A stretch of 64,000 nt of DNA from Fratercula arctica (lineage: Eukaryota; Chordata; Aves; Charadriiformes; Alcidae), in the NCBI GenBank assembly GCA_947846985.1, contig CANTUZ010000027.1:2849535-2913534 (forward strand). Direction: 5' to 3'. The position numbers were made by a program, and so were the translations under genes. Below the pieces are notes generated by a model. That model saw only the letters and a program-made list of their open reading frames with translations. It searched no databases and was not told the origin of the DNA. Shown piece by piece: positions 37,201 through 49,705 of this stretch; the stretch's first letter is position 1; every line of letters begins with the position of its first letter.

Positions 37201-39375
37201 CGTGATGTCACCAAGGACGGGATCTGACTGCCCTGTGATGTCACAAAGGGGGGCTCTGACTGCCCCATGATGTCACCAAGGACAGGCTCTCACTCCCCTG
37301 TGATGTCCCCAAGGGCGCGATCTGACTGCCCCCTGATGTCACAAAGGGCTGGTTCTGACTCCCTTGTGATGTCACCAAGGGTGTGCTCTGACTGCCCTGT
37401 GGTGTCACCAAAGGCGGGTTCTGAATGCCCTGTGATGTCACAAAAGGGGGGCTGTGATTGCCCTGTGATGTCACCAAGGGCGGGCTCTGACTGCCCTGTG
37501 TTGTCATAAAGGGGTGCTCTGACTGCCCCGTGATGTCACAAAACAGGGCTGTGACTGCCCTCTGATGTCACACATTGGGGCTCTGACTCTCTTGTGATGT
37601 CACCAAGGGTGTGCTCTGACTGCCCCATGATGTCACCAAAGGCGGGTTCTGAATGCCCTGTGATGTCACAAAAGGGGGGCTGTGACTGCCCTGTGATGTC
37701 ACGAAGGGCGGGCTCTGACTGCCTCGTGATGTCACCAAGAGTCGGGCCCTGACTGTGCCGTGATGTCACCAAGAGCGTACTCTGACTGCCTCGTCATGTC
37801 ACCAAGGGTCGGGCCCTGACTGTGCCGTGAGGTCACCGAGAGCGGACTCTGACTGCCCCGTGATGTCACCAAGAGTCGGGCCCCGACTGCCCTGTGATGT
37901 CACCAAGAGCAGACTCTGACTGCCCCATGATGTCACCAAGGACGGGATCTGACTGCCCTGTGATGTCACAAAGGGGGGCTCTGACTGCCTTGTGATGTCA
38001 CCAAGGTTCGGGCTCTGACTGCCCTGCGATGTCACCAAGGGCAGACTCTGACTGCCCCGTGATGTCACAAAGGGGAGCTCTGACTGCCCCGTGATGTCAC
38101 AAAGTGAGGGCTTTGAGTGCCCTGTGATGTCACCAAGGGTTGTGCTCTGACTGCACTGTGATGTCACAAAGGGGGGCTCTGAAGGCCCTGTGATGTCACC
38201 AAGGGGGGGCTCTGACTGCCCTGTGATGTCAGCAAGAGCAGACTCTGACTGCCGCATGATGTCACAAAGGGGGGCTCTGACTGCCCTGTGATGTCACCAA
38301 GGGCAGCCTCTAACTGCCCCGTGATGTCACAAAGGGGGGCTCTGACTGCCCTGTGATGTCACCAAGGGCAACCTCTGACTGCCTCGTGCTGTCACCAAGG
38401 GTTGTGCTCTGACTGCCCTGTGATGTCACAAAGGGCAGCCTCTGACTGCCTCGTGATATCACCAAGGGTTGTGCTCTGACTGCCCTGTGATGTCACCAAG
38501 GGTGTGCTCTGACTGCCTCGTGATGTCACCAAGGGTTGTGCTCTGACTGCCCTGTGATGTCACAAAGGGGGGCTCTGATTGCCCCGTGATGTCACAAAGT
38601 GGGGGCTCTGACTGCGCTGTGATGTCACCAAGGGTTGTGCTCTGACTGCACTGTGATGTCACAAAGGGGGGCTCTGAAGGCCCTGTGATGTCACCAAGGG
38701 GGGGCTCTGACTGCCCTGTGATGTCAGGAAGAGCAGACTCTGACTGCCGCATGATGTCACAAAGGGGGGCTCTGACTGCCCTGTGATGTCACCAAGGGCA
38801 ACCTCTGACTGCCTCGTGCTGTCACCAAGGGTTCTGCTCTGACTGCCCTGTGATGTCACAAAGGGCAGACTCTGACTGCCTCATGATGTCACCAAGGGCA
38901 GACTCTGATTGCCGCATGATGTCACAAAGGGGGACTCTGACGGCCCCATGATGTCACAAAGGTGGGGCTCTGACTGCCCTGTGATGTCACCAAGAGCAGA
39001 CTCTGACTGCCCCGTGATGTCACCAAGGACGGGATCTGACTGCCCTGTGATGTCACCAAGGGTGGGATCTGACTGCCCTGTGATGTCACCAAGGGTCGGG
39101 CCCTGACTGTGCCGTGATGTCACCAAGAGCGGACTCTGACTGCCCCGTGATGTCACAAAGGGGGGCTCTGACTGCCCTGTGATATCACCAAGGGCAGCCT
39201 CTGACTGCCTCGTGATGTCACCAAGGGTTGTGCTCTGACTGCCCTGTGATGTCACCAAGAGCAGACTCTGACTGCCCCGTGATGTCACCAAGGACGGGAT
39301 CTGACTGCCCTGTGATGTCACAAAGGGGGGCTCTGACTTCCCCATGATGTCACAAAGGGGGGCTCTGACTGCCCC
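34274..39375 (+). repeat. 5.1-kb HOR, copy 2 (5,102 bp)
   Basis: The three cassettes (34274, 35951, 37267) match copy 1 in form and order. The unit contains an inserted T in GTGATTGTCACC near 36052, a lost T in GGGGGGCTCGACTGCC near 36205, and an inserted C near 35771 (CAGCCCTCTG). These one-base changes are private and break the reading frames there. Confidence 0.86.
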
Positions 39376-42300
39376 GTGATGTCACCAAGGACAGGCTCTC
39401 ACTCCCCTGTGATGTCCCCAAGGGCGCGATCTGACTGCCCCCTGATGTCACAAAGGGCGGGTTCTGACTCCCTTGTGATGTCACCAAGGGTGTGCTCTGA
39501 CTGCCCTGTGGTGTCACCAAAGGCGGGTTCTGAATGCCCTGTGATGTCACAAAAGGGGGGCTGTGATTGCCCTGTGATGTCACCAAGGGCGGGCTCTGAC
39601 TGCCCTGTGTTGTCATAAAGGGGTGCTCTGACTGCCCCGTGATGTCACAAAACGGGGCTGTGACTGCCCTCTGATGTCACACATTGGGGCTCTGACTCTC
39701 TTGTGATGTCACCAAGGGTGTGCTCTGACTGCCCCATGATGTCACCAAAGGCGGGTTCTGAATGCCCTGTGATGTCACAAAAGGGGGGCTGTGACTGCCC
39801 TGTGATGTCACGAAGGGCGGGCTCTGACTGCCTCGTGATGTCACCAAGAGTCGGGCCCTGACTGTGCCGTGATGTCACCAAGAGCGTACTCTGACTGCCT
39901 CGTCATGTCACCAAGGGTCGGGCCCTGACTGTGCCGTGAGGTCACCGAGAGCGGACTCTGACTGCCCCGTGATGTCACAAAGGGGGGCTCTGACTGCCCT
40001 TTGATGTCACCAAGAGCAGACTCTGACTGCCCCGTGATGTCACCAAGGACGGGATCTGACTGCCCTGTGATGTCACAAAGGGGGGCTCTGACTGCCTTGT
40101 GATGTCACCAAGGTTCGGGCTCTGACTGCCCTGCGATGTCACCAAGAGCAGACTCTGACTGCCCCGTGATGTCACAAAGGGGAGCTCTGACTGCCCCGTG
40201 ATGTCACAAAGTGGGGGCTCTGACTGCGCTGTGATGTCACCAAGGGTTGTGCTCTGACTGCACTGTGATGTCACAAAGGGGGGCTCTGAAGGCCCTGTGA
40301 TGTCACCAAGGGGGGGCTCTGACTGCCCTGTGATGTCAGCAAGAGCAGACTCTGACTGCCGCATGATGTCACCAAGGGCGGGCTCTGACTGCCCTGTGAT
40401 GTCACCAAGGGCAGCCTCTGACTGCCCCGTGATGTCACAAAGGGGGGCTCTGACTGCCCTGTGATGTCACCAAGGGCAACCTCTGACTGCCTCGTGATGT
40501 CACCAAGGGCAGACTCTGATTGCCGCATGATGTCACAAAGGGGGGCTCTGACGGCCCCATGATGTTACAAAGGTGGGGCTCTGACTGCCCTGTGATGTCA
40601 CCAAGAGCAGACTCTGACTGCCCCGTGATGTCACCAAGGACGGGATCTGACTGCCCTGTGATGTCACAAAGGCGGGCTCTGACTGCCCCATGATGTCACA
40701 AAGGGGGGCTCTGACTGCCCTGTGATGTCACCAAGGGCAGCCTCTGACTGCCCTGTGATGTCACCAAGGGTCGGGCCCTGACTGTGCCGTGAGGTCACCG
40801 AGAGCGGGCTCTGACTGCCCCGTGATGTCACAAAGGGGGGCTCTGACTGCCCTGTGATATCACCAAGGGCAGCCTCTGACTGCCTCGTGATGTCACCAAG
40901 GGTTGTGCTCTGACTGCCCTGTGATGTCACCAAGAGCAGGCTCTGACTGCCCCGTGATGTCACCAAGGACGGGATCTGACTGCCCTGTGATGTCACAAAG
41001 GGGGGCTCTGACTTCCCCATGATGTCACAAAGGGGGGCTCTGACTGCCCCGTGATGTCACCAAGGACAGGCTCTCACTCCCCTGTGATGTCCCCAAGGGC
41101 GCGATCTGACTGCCCCGTGATGTCACAAAGGGCGGGCTCTGACTGCCTCGTGATGTCACCAAGAGTCGGGCCCTGACTGTGCCGTGATGTCACCAAGAGC
41201 CTACTCTGACTGCCTCGTGATGTCACCAAGGGTCGGGCCCTGACTGCCCCGTGATGTCACCGAGAGCGGACTCTGACTGCCCCGTGATGTCACAAAGGGG
41301 GCTCTGACTGCCTGTGATGTCACCAAGGTTCGGGCTCTGACTGCCCTGCGATGTCACCAAGAGCAGACTCTGACTGCCCCGTGATGTCACAAAGGGGAGC
41401 TCTGACTGCCCCGTGATGTCACAAAGTGGGGGCTCTGACTGCGCTGTGATGTCACCAAGGGTTGTGCTCTGACTGCACTGTGATGTCACAAAGGGGGGCT
41501 CTGAAGGCCCTGTGATGTCACCAAGGGGGGGCTCTGACTGCCCTGTGATGTCAGCAAGAGCAGACTCTGACTGCCGCATGATGTCACAAAGGGGGGCTCT
41601 GACTACCCTGTGATGTCACCAAGGGCAACCTCTGACTGCCTCGTGCTGTCACCAAGGGTTGTGCTCTGACTGCCCTGTGATGTCACAAAGGGCAGCCTCT
41701 GACTGCCTCGTGATGTCACCAAGGGCAGACTCTGATTGCCGCATGATGTCACAAAGGGGGGCTCTGACGGCCCCATGATGTCACAAAGGTGGGGCTCTGA
41801 CTGCCCTGTGATGTCACAAAGGGCAGCCTCTGACTGCCTCGTGATGTCACCAAGGGCAGACTCTGACTGCCTCGTGATGTCACCAAGAGTCGGGCCCTGA
41901 CTGTGCCGTGATGTCACCAAGAGCGTACTCTGACTGCCTCGTCATGTCACCAAGGGTCGGGCCCTGACTGTGCCGTGAGGTCACCGAGAGCGGACTCTGA
42001 CTGCCCCGTGATGTCACCAAGAGTCGGGCCCCGACTGCCCTGTGATGTCACCAAGAGCAGACTCTGACTGCCCCATGATGTCACCAAGGACGGGATCTGA
42101 CTGCCCTGTGATGTCACAAAGGGGGGCTCTGACTGCCTTGTGATGTCACCAAGGTTCGGGCTCTGACTGCCCTGCGATGTCACCAAGGGCAGACTCTGAC
42201 TGCCCCGTGATGTCACAAAGGGGAGCTCTGACTGCCCCGTGATGTCACAAAGTGAGGGCTTTGAGTGCCCTGTGATGTCACCAAGGGTTGTGCTCTGACT

Positions 42301-43061
42301 GCACTGTGATGTCACAAAGGGGGGCTCTGAAGGCCCTGTGATGTCACCAAGGGGGGGCTCTGACTGCCCTGTGATGTCAGCAAGAGCAGACTCTGACTGC
42401 CGCATGATGTCACAAAGGGGGGCTCTGACTGCCCTGTGATGTCACCAAGGGCAACCTCTGACTGCCTCGTGCTGTCACCAAGGGTTGTGCTCTGACTGCC
42501 CTGTGATGTCACAAAGGGCAGCCTCTGACTGCCTCGTGATGTCACCAAGGGTTGTGCTCTGACTGCCCTGTGATGTCACCAAGGGTGTGCTCTGACTGCC
42601 TCGTGATGTCACCAAGGGTTGTGCTCTGACTGCCCTGTGATGTCACAAAGGGGGGCTCTGATTGCCCCGTGATGTCAGAAAGGGCAGCCTCTGACTGCCC
42701 TGTGATGTCACAAAGGGGGGCTCTGACTGCCCCATGATGTCACAAAGGGGGGCTCTGACTGCCCCGTGATGTCACAAAGTGAGGGCTCTGACTACCCTGT
42801 GATGTCACCAAGGGTTCTGCTCTGACTGCCCTGTGATGTCACCAAGGGCAGCCTCTGACTGCCTCGTGATGTCACCAAGGGCAGACTCTGATTGCCGCAT
42901 GATGTCACTAAGGGGGCCTCTGACGGCCCCATGATGTCACAAAGGTGGGGCTCTGACTGCCTTGTGATGTCACCAAGAGGAGACTCTGACTGCCCCGTGA
43001 TGTCACCAAGGACGGGATCTGACTGCCCTGTGATGTCACAAAGGGGGGCTCTGACTGCCCC
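39376..43061 (+). repeat. 5.1-kb HOR, copy 3, shortened by about 950 bp
   Basis: The full cassette (39376) and short cassette (41051) are present, and collinearity with copy 2 holds at 5,098-5,102 bp up to about 41.86 kb. Sequence matching about 36.77 kb of copy 2 is then joined to sequence matching 37.73 kb (offset 4,148 bp). The third cassette, expected near 42,365, is missing except for its last monomers from M15. From about 42.6 kb the sequence is a mixture of generic monomers leading to the 43062 cassette. Confidence 0.82.
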
Positions 43062-46000
43062 GTGATGTCACCAAGGACAGGCTCTCACTCCCCTGTGATG
43101 TCCCCAAGGGCGCGATCTGACTGCCCCCTGATGTCACAAAGGGCGGGTTCTGACTCCCTTGTGATGTCACCAAGGGTGTGCTCTGACTGCCCTGTGGTGT
43201 CACCAAAGGCGGGTTCTGAATGCCCTGTGATGTCACAAAAGGGGGGCTGTGATTGCCCTGTGATGTCACCAAGGGCGGGCTCTGACTGCCCTGTGTTGTC
43301 ATAAAGGGGTGCTCTGACTGCCCCGTGATGTCACAAAACGGGGCTGTGACTGCCCTCTGATGTCACACATTGGGGCTCTGACTCTCTTGTGATGTCACCA
43401 AGGGTGTGCTCTGACTGCCCCATGATGTCACCAAAGGCGGGTTCTGAATGCCCTGTGATGTCACAAAAGGGGGGCTGTGACTGCCCTGTGATGTCACGAA
43501 GGGCGGGCTCTGACTGCCTCGTGATGTCACCAAGGGTCGGGCCCTGACTGTGCCGTGAGGTCACCGAGAGCGGACTCTGACTGCCCCGTGATGTCACAAA
43601 GGGGGGCTCTGACTGCCCTGTGATGTCACCAAGAGCAGACTCTGACTGCCCCGTGATGTCACCAAGGACGGGATCTGACTGCCCTGTGATGTCACAAAGG
43701 GGGGCTCTGACTGCCTTGTGATGTCACCAAGGTTCGGGCTCTGACTGCCCTGCGATGTCACCAAGGGCGGACTCTGACTGTCCCGTGATGTCACAAAGGG
43801 GACCTCTGACTGCCCCGTGATGTCACAAAGTGAGGGCTCTGACTGCCCTGTGATGTCACCAAGGGTTGTGCTCTGACTGCACTGTGATGTCACAAAGGGG
43901 GGCTCTGAAGGCCCTGTGATGTCACCAAGGGGGGGCTCAGACTGCCCTGTGATGTCACCAAGGGCAACCTCTGACTGCCTCGTGCTGTCACCAAGGCTTG
44001 TGCTCTGACTGCCCTGTGATGTCACAAAGGGCAGCCTCTGACTGCCTCGTGATGTCACCAAGGGTTCTGCTCTGACTGCACTGTGATGTCACAAAGGGGG
44101 GCTCTGACTGCCCCGTGATGTCACAAAGGGGGGGGCTCTGACTACCCTGTGATGTCACCAAGAGCAGACTCTGACTGCCCCGTGATGTCACCAAGGACGG
44201 GATCTGACTGCCCTGTGATGTCACAAAGGGGGGCTCTGACTGCCCCGTGATGTCACAAAGTGAGGGCTCTGACTGCCCTGTGATGTCACCAAGGGTTGTG
44301 CTCTGACTGCACTGTAATGTCACAAAGGGGGGCTCTGAAGGCCCTGTGATGTCACCAAGGGGGGGCTCTGACTGCCCTGTGATGTCAGCAAGAGCAGACT
44401 CTGACTGCCGCATGATGTCACAAAGGGGGGCTCTGACTGCCCTGTGATGTCACCAAGGGCAGCCTCTGACTGCCCCGTGATGTCACAAAGGGGGGCTCTG
44501 ACTGCCCTGTGATGTCACCAAGGGCAACCTCTGACAGTCTCGTGCTGTCACCAAGGGTTGTGCTCTGACTGCCCTGTGATGTCACAAAGGGCAGCATCTG
44601 ACTGCCTCGTGATGTCACCAAGGGCAGACTCTGACTGCCCCGTGATGTCACAAAGGTGGGGCTCTGACTGCCCTGTGATGTCACCAAGAGCAGACTCTGA
44701 CTGCCCCGTGATGTCACCAAGGACGGGATCTGACTGCCCTGTGATGTCACAAAGGGGGGCTCTGACTGCCCCATGATGTCACAAAGGGGGGCTCTGACTG
44801 CCCCGCGATGTCACCAAGGACAGGCTCTCACTCCCCTGTGATGTCCCCAAGGGCGCGATCTGACTGCCCCCTGATGTCACAAAGGGCGGGTTCTGACTCC
44901 CTTGTGATGTCACCAAGGGTGTGCTCTGACTGCCCTGTGGTGTCACCAAAGGCGGGTTCTGAATGCCCTGTGATGTCACAAAAGGGGGGCTGTGATTGCC
45001 CTGTGATGTCACCAAGGGCGGGCTCTGACTGCCTCGTGATGTCACCAAGGGTCGGGCCCTGACTGTGCCGTGAGGTCACCGAGAGCGGACTCTGACTGCC
45101 CCGTGATGTCACCAAGGGGGGCTCTGACTGCCCTGTGATGTCACCAAGAGCAGACTCTGACTGCCCCATGATGTCACCAAGGACGGGATCTGACTGCCCT
45201 GTGATGTCACAAAGGGGGGCTCTGACTGCCTTGTGATGTCACCAAGGTTCGGGCTCTGACTGCCCTGCGATGTCACCAAGGGCAGACTCTGACTGCCCCG
45301 TGATGTCACAAAGGGGAGCTCTGACTGCACCGTGATGTCACAAAGTGAGGGCTTTGACTGCCCTGTGATGTCACCAAGGGTTGTGCTCTGACTGCACTGT
45401 GATGTCACAAAGGGGGGCTCTGAAGGCCCTGTGATGTCACCAAGGGGGGGCTCTGACTGCCCTGTGATGTCAGCAAGAGCAGACTCTGACTGCCGCATGA
45501 TGTCACAAAGGGGGGCTCTGACTGCCCTGTGATGTCACCAAGGGCAGCCTCTAACTGCCCCGTGATGTCACAAAGGGGGGCTCTGACTGCCCTGTGATGT
45601 CACCAAGGGCAACCTCTGACTGCCTCGTGCTGTCACCAAGGCTTCTGCTCTGACTGCCCTGTGATGTCACAAAGGGCAGCCTCTGACTGCCTCGTGATGT
45701 CACCAAGGGTTGTGCTCTGACTGCCCTGTGATGTCACAAAGGGGGGCTCTGATTGCCCCGTGATGTCACAAAGTGAGGGCTCTGACTACCCTGTGATGTC
45801 ACCAAGGGTTGTGCTCTGACTGCACTGTGATGTCACAAAGGGGGGCTCTGAAGGCCCTGTGATGTCACCAAGGGGGGGCTCTGACTGCCCTGTGATGTCA
45901 GCAAGAGCAGACTCTGACTGCCGCATGATGTCACAAAGGGGGGCTCTGACTGCCCCTGTGATGTCACCAAGGGCAGCCTCTGACTGCCCCGTGATGTCAC

Positions 46001-46318
46001 AAAGGGGGGCTCTGACTGCCCTGTGATGTCACCAAGGGCAACCTCTGACTGCCTCGTGATGTCACCAAGGGTTGTGCTCTGACTGCCCTGTGATGTCACA
46101 AAGGGCAGCCTCTGACTGCCTCGTGATGTCACCAAGGGCAGACTCTGACTGCCCCGTGATGTCACAAAGGTGGGGCTCTGACTGCCCTGTGATGTCACCA
46201 AGAGCAGACTCTGACTGCCCCGTGATGTCACCAAGGACGGGATCTGACTGCCCTGTGATGTCACAAAGGGGGGCTCTGACTGCCGCATGATGTCACAAAG
46301 GGGGGCTCTGACTGCCCC
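43062..46318 (+). repeat. Composite segment between the 5.1-kb and 3.78-kb HORs
   Basis: Cassettes start at 43062 (lacking M15-M16) and 44805 (M7 joined directly to M17, with GCGATG in place of GTGATG at its start). Two core modules lie within 43.6-44.4 kb and two more in 45.2-45.9 kb, so a module appears to have been doubled in each interval. An extra C occurs near 45955 (GACTGCCCCTGTG). Segments resemble both neighbours and no single period fits. Confidence 0.7.
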
Positions 46319-49300
46319 GTGATGTCACCAAGGACAGGCTCTCACTCCCCTGTGATGTCCCCAAGGGCGCGATCTGACTGCCCCCTGATGTCACAAAGGG
46401 CGGGTTCTGACTCCCTTGTGATGTCACCAAGGGTGTGCTCTGACTGCCCTGTGGTGTCACCAAAGGCGGGTTCTGAATGCCCTGTGATGTCACAAAAGGG
46501 GGGCTGTGATTGCCCTGTGATGTCACCAAGGGCGGGCTCTGACTGCCCTGTGTTGTCATAAAGGGGTGCTCTGACTGCCCCGTGATGTCACAAAACGGGG
46601 CTGTGACTGCCCTCTGATGTCACACATTGGGGCTCTGACTCTCTTGTGATGTCACCAAGGGTGTGCTCTGACTGCCCACGATGTCACCAAAGGCGGGTTC
46701 TGAATGCCCTGTGATGTCACAAAAGGGGGGCTGTGACTGCCCTGTGATGTCACGAAGGGCGGGCTCTGACTGCCTCGTGATGTCACCAAGAGTCGGGCCC
46801 TGACTGTGCCGTGATGTCACCAAGAGCGTACTCTGACTGCCTCGTGATGTCACCAAGGGTCGGGCCCTGACTGTGCCGTGAGGTCACCGAGAGCGGACTC
46901 TGACTGCCCCGTGATGTCACCAAGAGTCGGGCCCCGACTGCCCTGTGATGTCACCAAGAGCAGACTCTGACTGCCCCGTGATGTCACCAAGGACGGGATC
47001 TGACTGCCCTGTGATGTCACAAAGGGGGGCTCTGACTGCCTTGTGATGTCACCAAGGTTCGGGCTCTGACTGCCCTGCGATGTCACCAAGGGCAGACTCT
47101 GACTGCCCCGTGATGTCACAAAGGGGAGCTCTGACTGCCCGTGATGTCACAAAGTGAGGGCTTTGACTGCCCTGTGATGTCACCAAGGGTTGTGCTCTGA
47201 CTGCACTGTGATGTCACAAAGGGGGGCTCTGAAGGCCCTGTGATGTCACCAATGGGGGGCTCTGACTGCCCCGTGATGTCACAAAGGGGGGCTCTGACTG
47301 CCCTGTGATGTCACCAAGGGCAGCCTCTGACTGCCCCGTGATGTCACAAAGGGGGGCTCTGACTGCCCTGTGATGTCACCAAGGGCAACCTCTGACTGCC
47401 TCGTGCTGTCACCAAGGGTTGTGCTCTGACTGCCCTGTGATGTCACAAAGGGCAGCCTCTGACTGCCTCGTGATGTCACCAAGGGTTGTGCTCTTACTGC
47501 CCTGTGATGTCACAAAGGGCAGCCTCTGACTGCCTCGTGATGTCACCAAGGGTTGTGCTCTGACTGCCCTGTGATGTCACAAAGGGGGGCTCTGATTGCC
47601 CCGTGATGTCAGAAAGTGAGGTCTCTGACTACCCTGTGATGTCACCAAGGGTTGTGCTCTGACTGCCCTGTGATGTCACAAAGGGGGGCTCTGACTGCCC
47701 CGTGATGTCACAAAGGGGGGGGCTCTGACTACCCTGTGATGTCACCAAGAGCAGACTCTGACTGCCCCGTGATGTCACCAAGGACGGGATCTGACTGCCC
47801 TGTGATGTCACAAAGGGGGGCTCTGACTGCCTTGTGATGTCACCAAGGTTCGGGCTCTGACTGCCCTGCGATGTCACCAAGAGCAGACTCTGACTGCCCT
47901 GTGATGTCACAAAGGGGAGCTCTGACTGCCCCGTGATGTCACAAAGTGAGGGCTCTGACTGCCCTGTGATGTCACCAAGGGCAACCTCTGACTGCCTCGT
48001 GATGTCACCAAGGGTTGTGCTCTGACTGCCCTGTGATGTCACAAAGGGGGGCTCTGACTGCCCCGTGATGTCACAAAGGGGGGGCTCTGACTGCCCTGTG
48101 ATGTCACCAAGAGCAGACTCTGACTGCCTCGTGATGTCACCAAGGGTTGTGCTCTGACTGCCCTGTGATGTCACAAAGGGGGGCTCTGACTGCCTTGTGA
48201 TGTCACCAAGGTTCGGGCTCTGACTGCCCTGCGATGTCACCAAGAGCAGACTCTGACTGCCCCGTGATGTCACAAAGGGGAGCTCTGAATGCCCCGTGAT
48301 ATCACAAAGTGAGGGCTCTGACTGCCCTGTGATGTCACAAAGGGCAGCCTCTGACTGCCTCGTGATGTCACCAAGGGCAGACTCTGATTGCCGCATGATG
48401 TCACTAAGGGGGGCTCTGACGGCCCCATGATGTCACAAAGGTGGGGCTCTGACTGCCCTGTGATGTCACCAAGAGGAGACTCTGACTGCCCCGTGATGTC
48501 ACCAAGGACGGGATCTGACTGCCCTGTGATGTCACAAAGGGGGGCTCTGACTGCCGCATGATGTCACAAAGGGGGGCTCTGACTGCCCCGTGATGTCACC
48601 AAGGACAGGCTCTCACTCCCCTGTGATGTCCCCAAGGGCGCGATCTGACTGCCCCCTGATGTCACAAAGGGCGGGTTCTGACTCCCTTGTGATGTCACCA
48701 AGGGTGTGCTCTGACTGCCCTGTGGTGTCACCAAAGGCGGGTTCTGAATGCCCTGTGATGTCACAAAAGGGGGGCTGTGACTGCCCTGTGATGTCACGAA
48801 GGGCGGGCTCTGACTGCCTCGTGATGTCACCAAGGGTCGGGCCCTTACTGTGCCGTGAGGTCACCGAGAGCGGACTCTGACTGCCCCGTGATGTCACAAA
48901 GGGGGGCTCTGACTGCCCTGTGATGTCACCAAGAGCAGACTCTGACTGCCCCGTGATGTCACCAAGGACGGGATCTGACTGCCCCGTGATGTCACAAAGG
49001 GGGGCTCTGACTGCCCTGTGATGTCACCAAGAGCAGACTCTGACTGCCCCGTGATGTCACCAAGGACGGGATCTGACTGCCCTGTGATGTCACAAAGGGG
49101 GGCTCTGACTGCCTTGTGATGTCACCAAGGTTCGGGCTCTGACTGCCCTGCGATGTCACCAAGGGCAGACTCTGACTGCCCCGTGATGTCACAAAGGGGA
49201 GCTCTGACTGCACCGTGATGTCACAAAGTGAGGGCTTTGACTGCCCTGTGATGTCACCAAGGGTTGTGCTCTGACTGCACTGTGATGTCACAAAGGGGGG

Positions 49301-49705
49301 CTCTGAAGGCCCTGTGATGTCACCAAGGGGGGGCTCTGACTGCCCTGTGATGTCAGCAAGAGCAGACTCTGACTGCCGCATGATGTCACAAAGGGGGGCT
49401 CTGACTGCCCTGTGATGTCACCAAGGGCAGCCTCTGACTGCCCCGTGATGTCACAAAGGGGGGCTCTGACTGCCCTGTGATGTCACCAAGGGCAGCCTCT
49501 GACTGCCTCGTGATGTCACCAAGGGCAGACTCTGACTGCCCCGTGATGTCACAAAGGTGGGGCTCTGACTGCCCTGTGATGTCACCAAGAGCAGACTCTG
49601 ACTGCCCCGTGATGTCACCAAGGACGGGATCTGACTGCCCTGTGATGTCACAAAGGGGGGCTCTGACTGCCCTGTGATGTCACAAAGGGGGGCTCTGACT
49701 GCCCC
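46319..49705 (+). repeat. Diverged copy of the 3.78-kb HOR with an extra cassette
   Basis: From 46319 to about 48.4 kb the sequence follows 51021-52.74 kb at an offset of about 4,703 bp, with an additional internal stretch near 47.95-48.2 kb. An extra cassette of the seven-monomer-deletion form (48590) is inserted before the sequence resumes the 3.78-kb order at 48992 (matching 52774). M12 of the first cassette has the unusual GCCCACGATGTC near 46675. The window's longest open frame (47629-48396, minus strand, 255 codons) falls here and is judged non-coding. Confidence 0.75.

Noticed and set aside
47629..48396. 255-codon minus-strand open frame with Ser/Gln/Pro-rich repeats, as a mucin-like gene
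   Set aside because: It starts and stops within ordinary monomers and switches between two frame-dependent peptides at 32- and 34-bp monomers. It has no signal peptide or non-repeat domain, and its HOR relatives are broken at other points. The pattern follows repeat phase, not protein selection.
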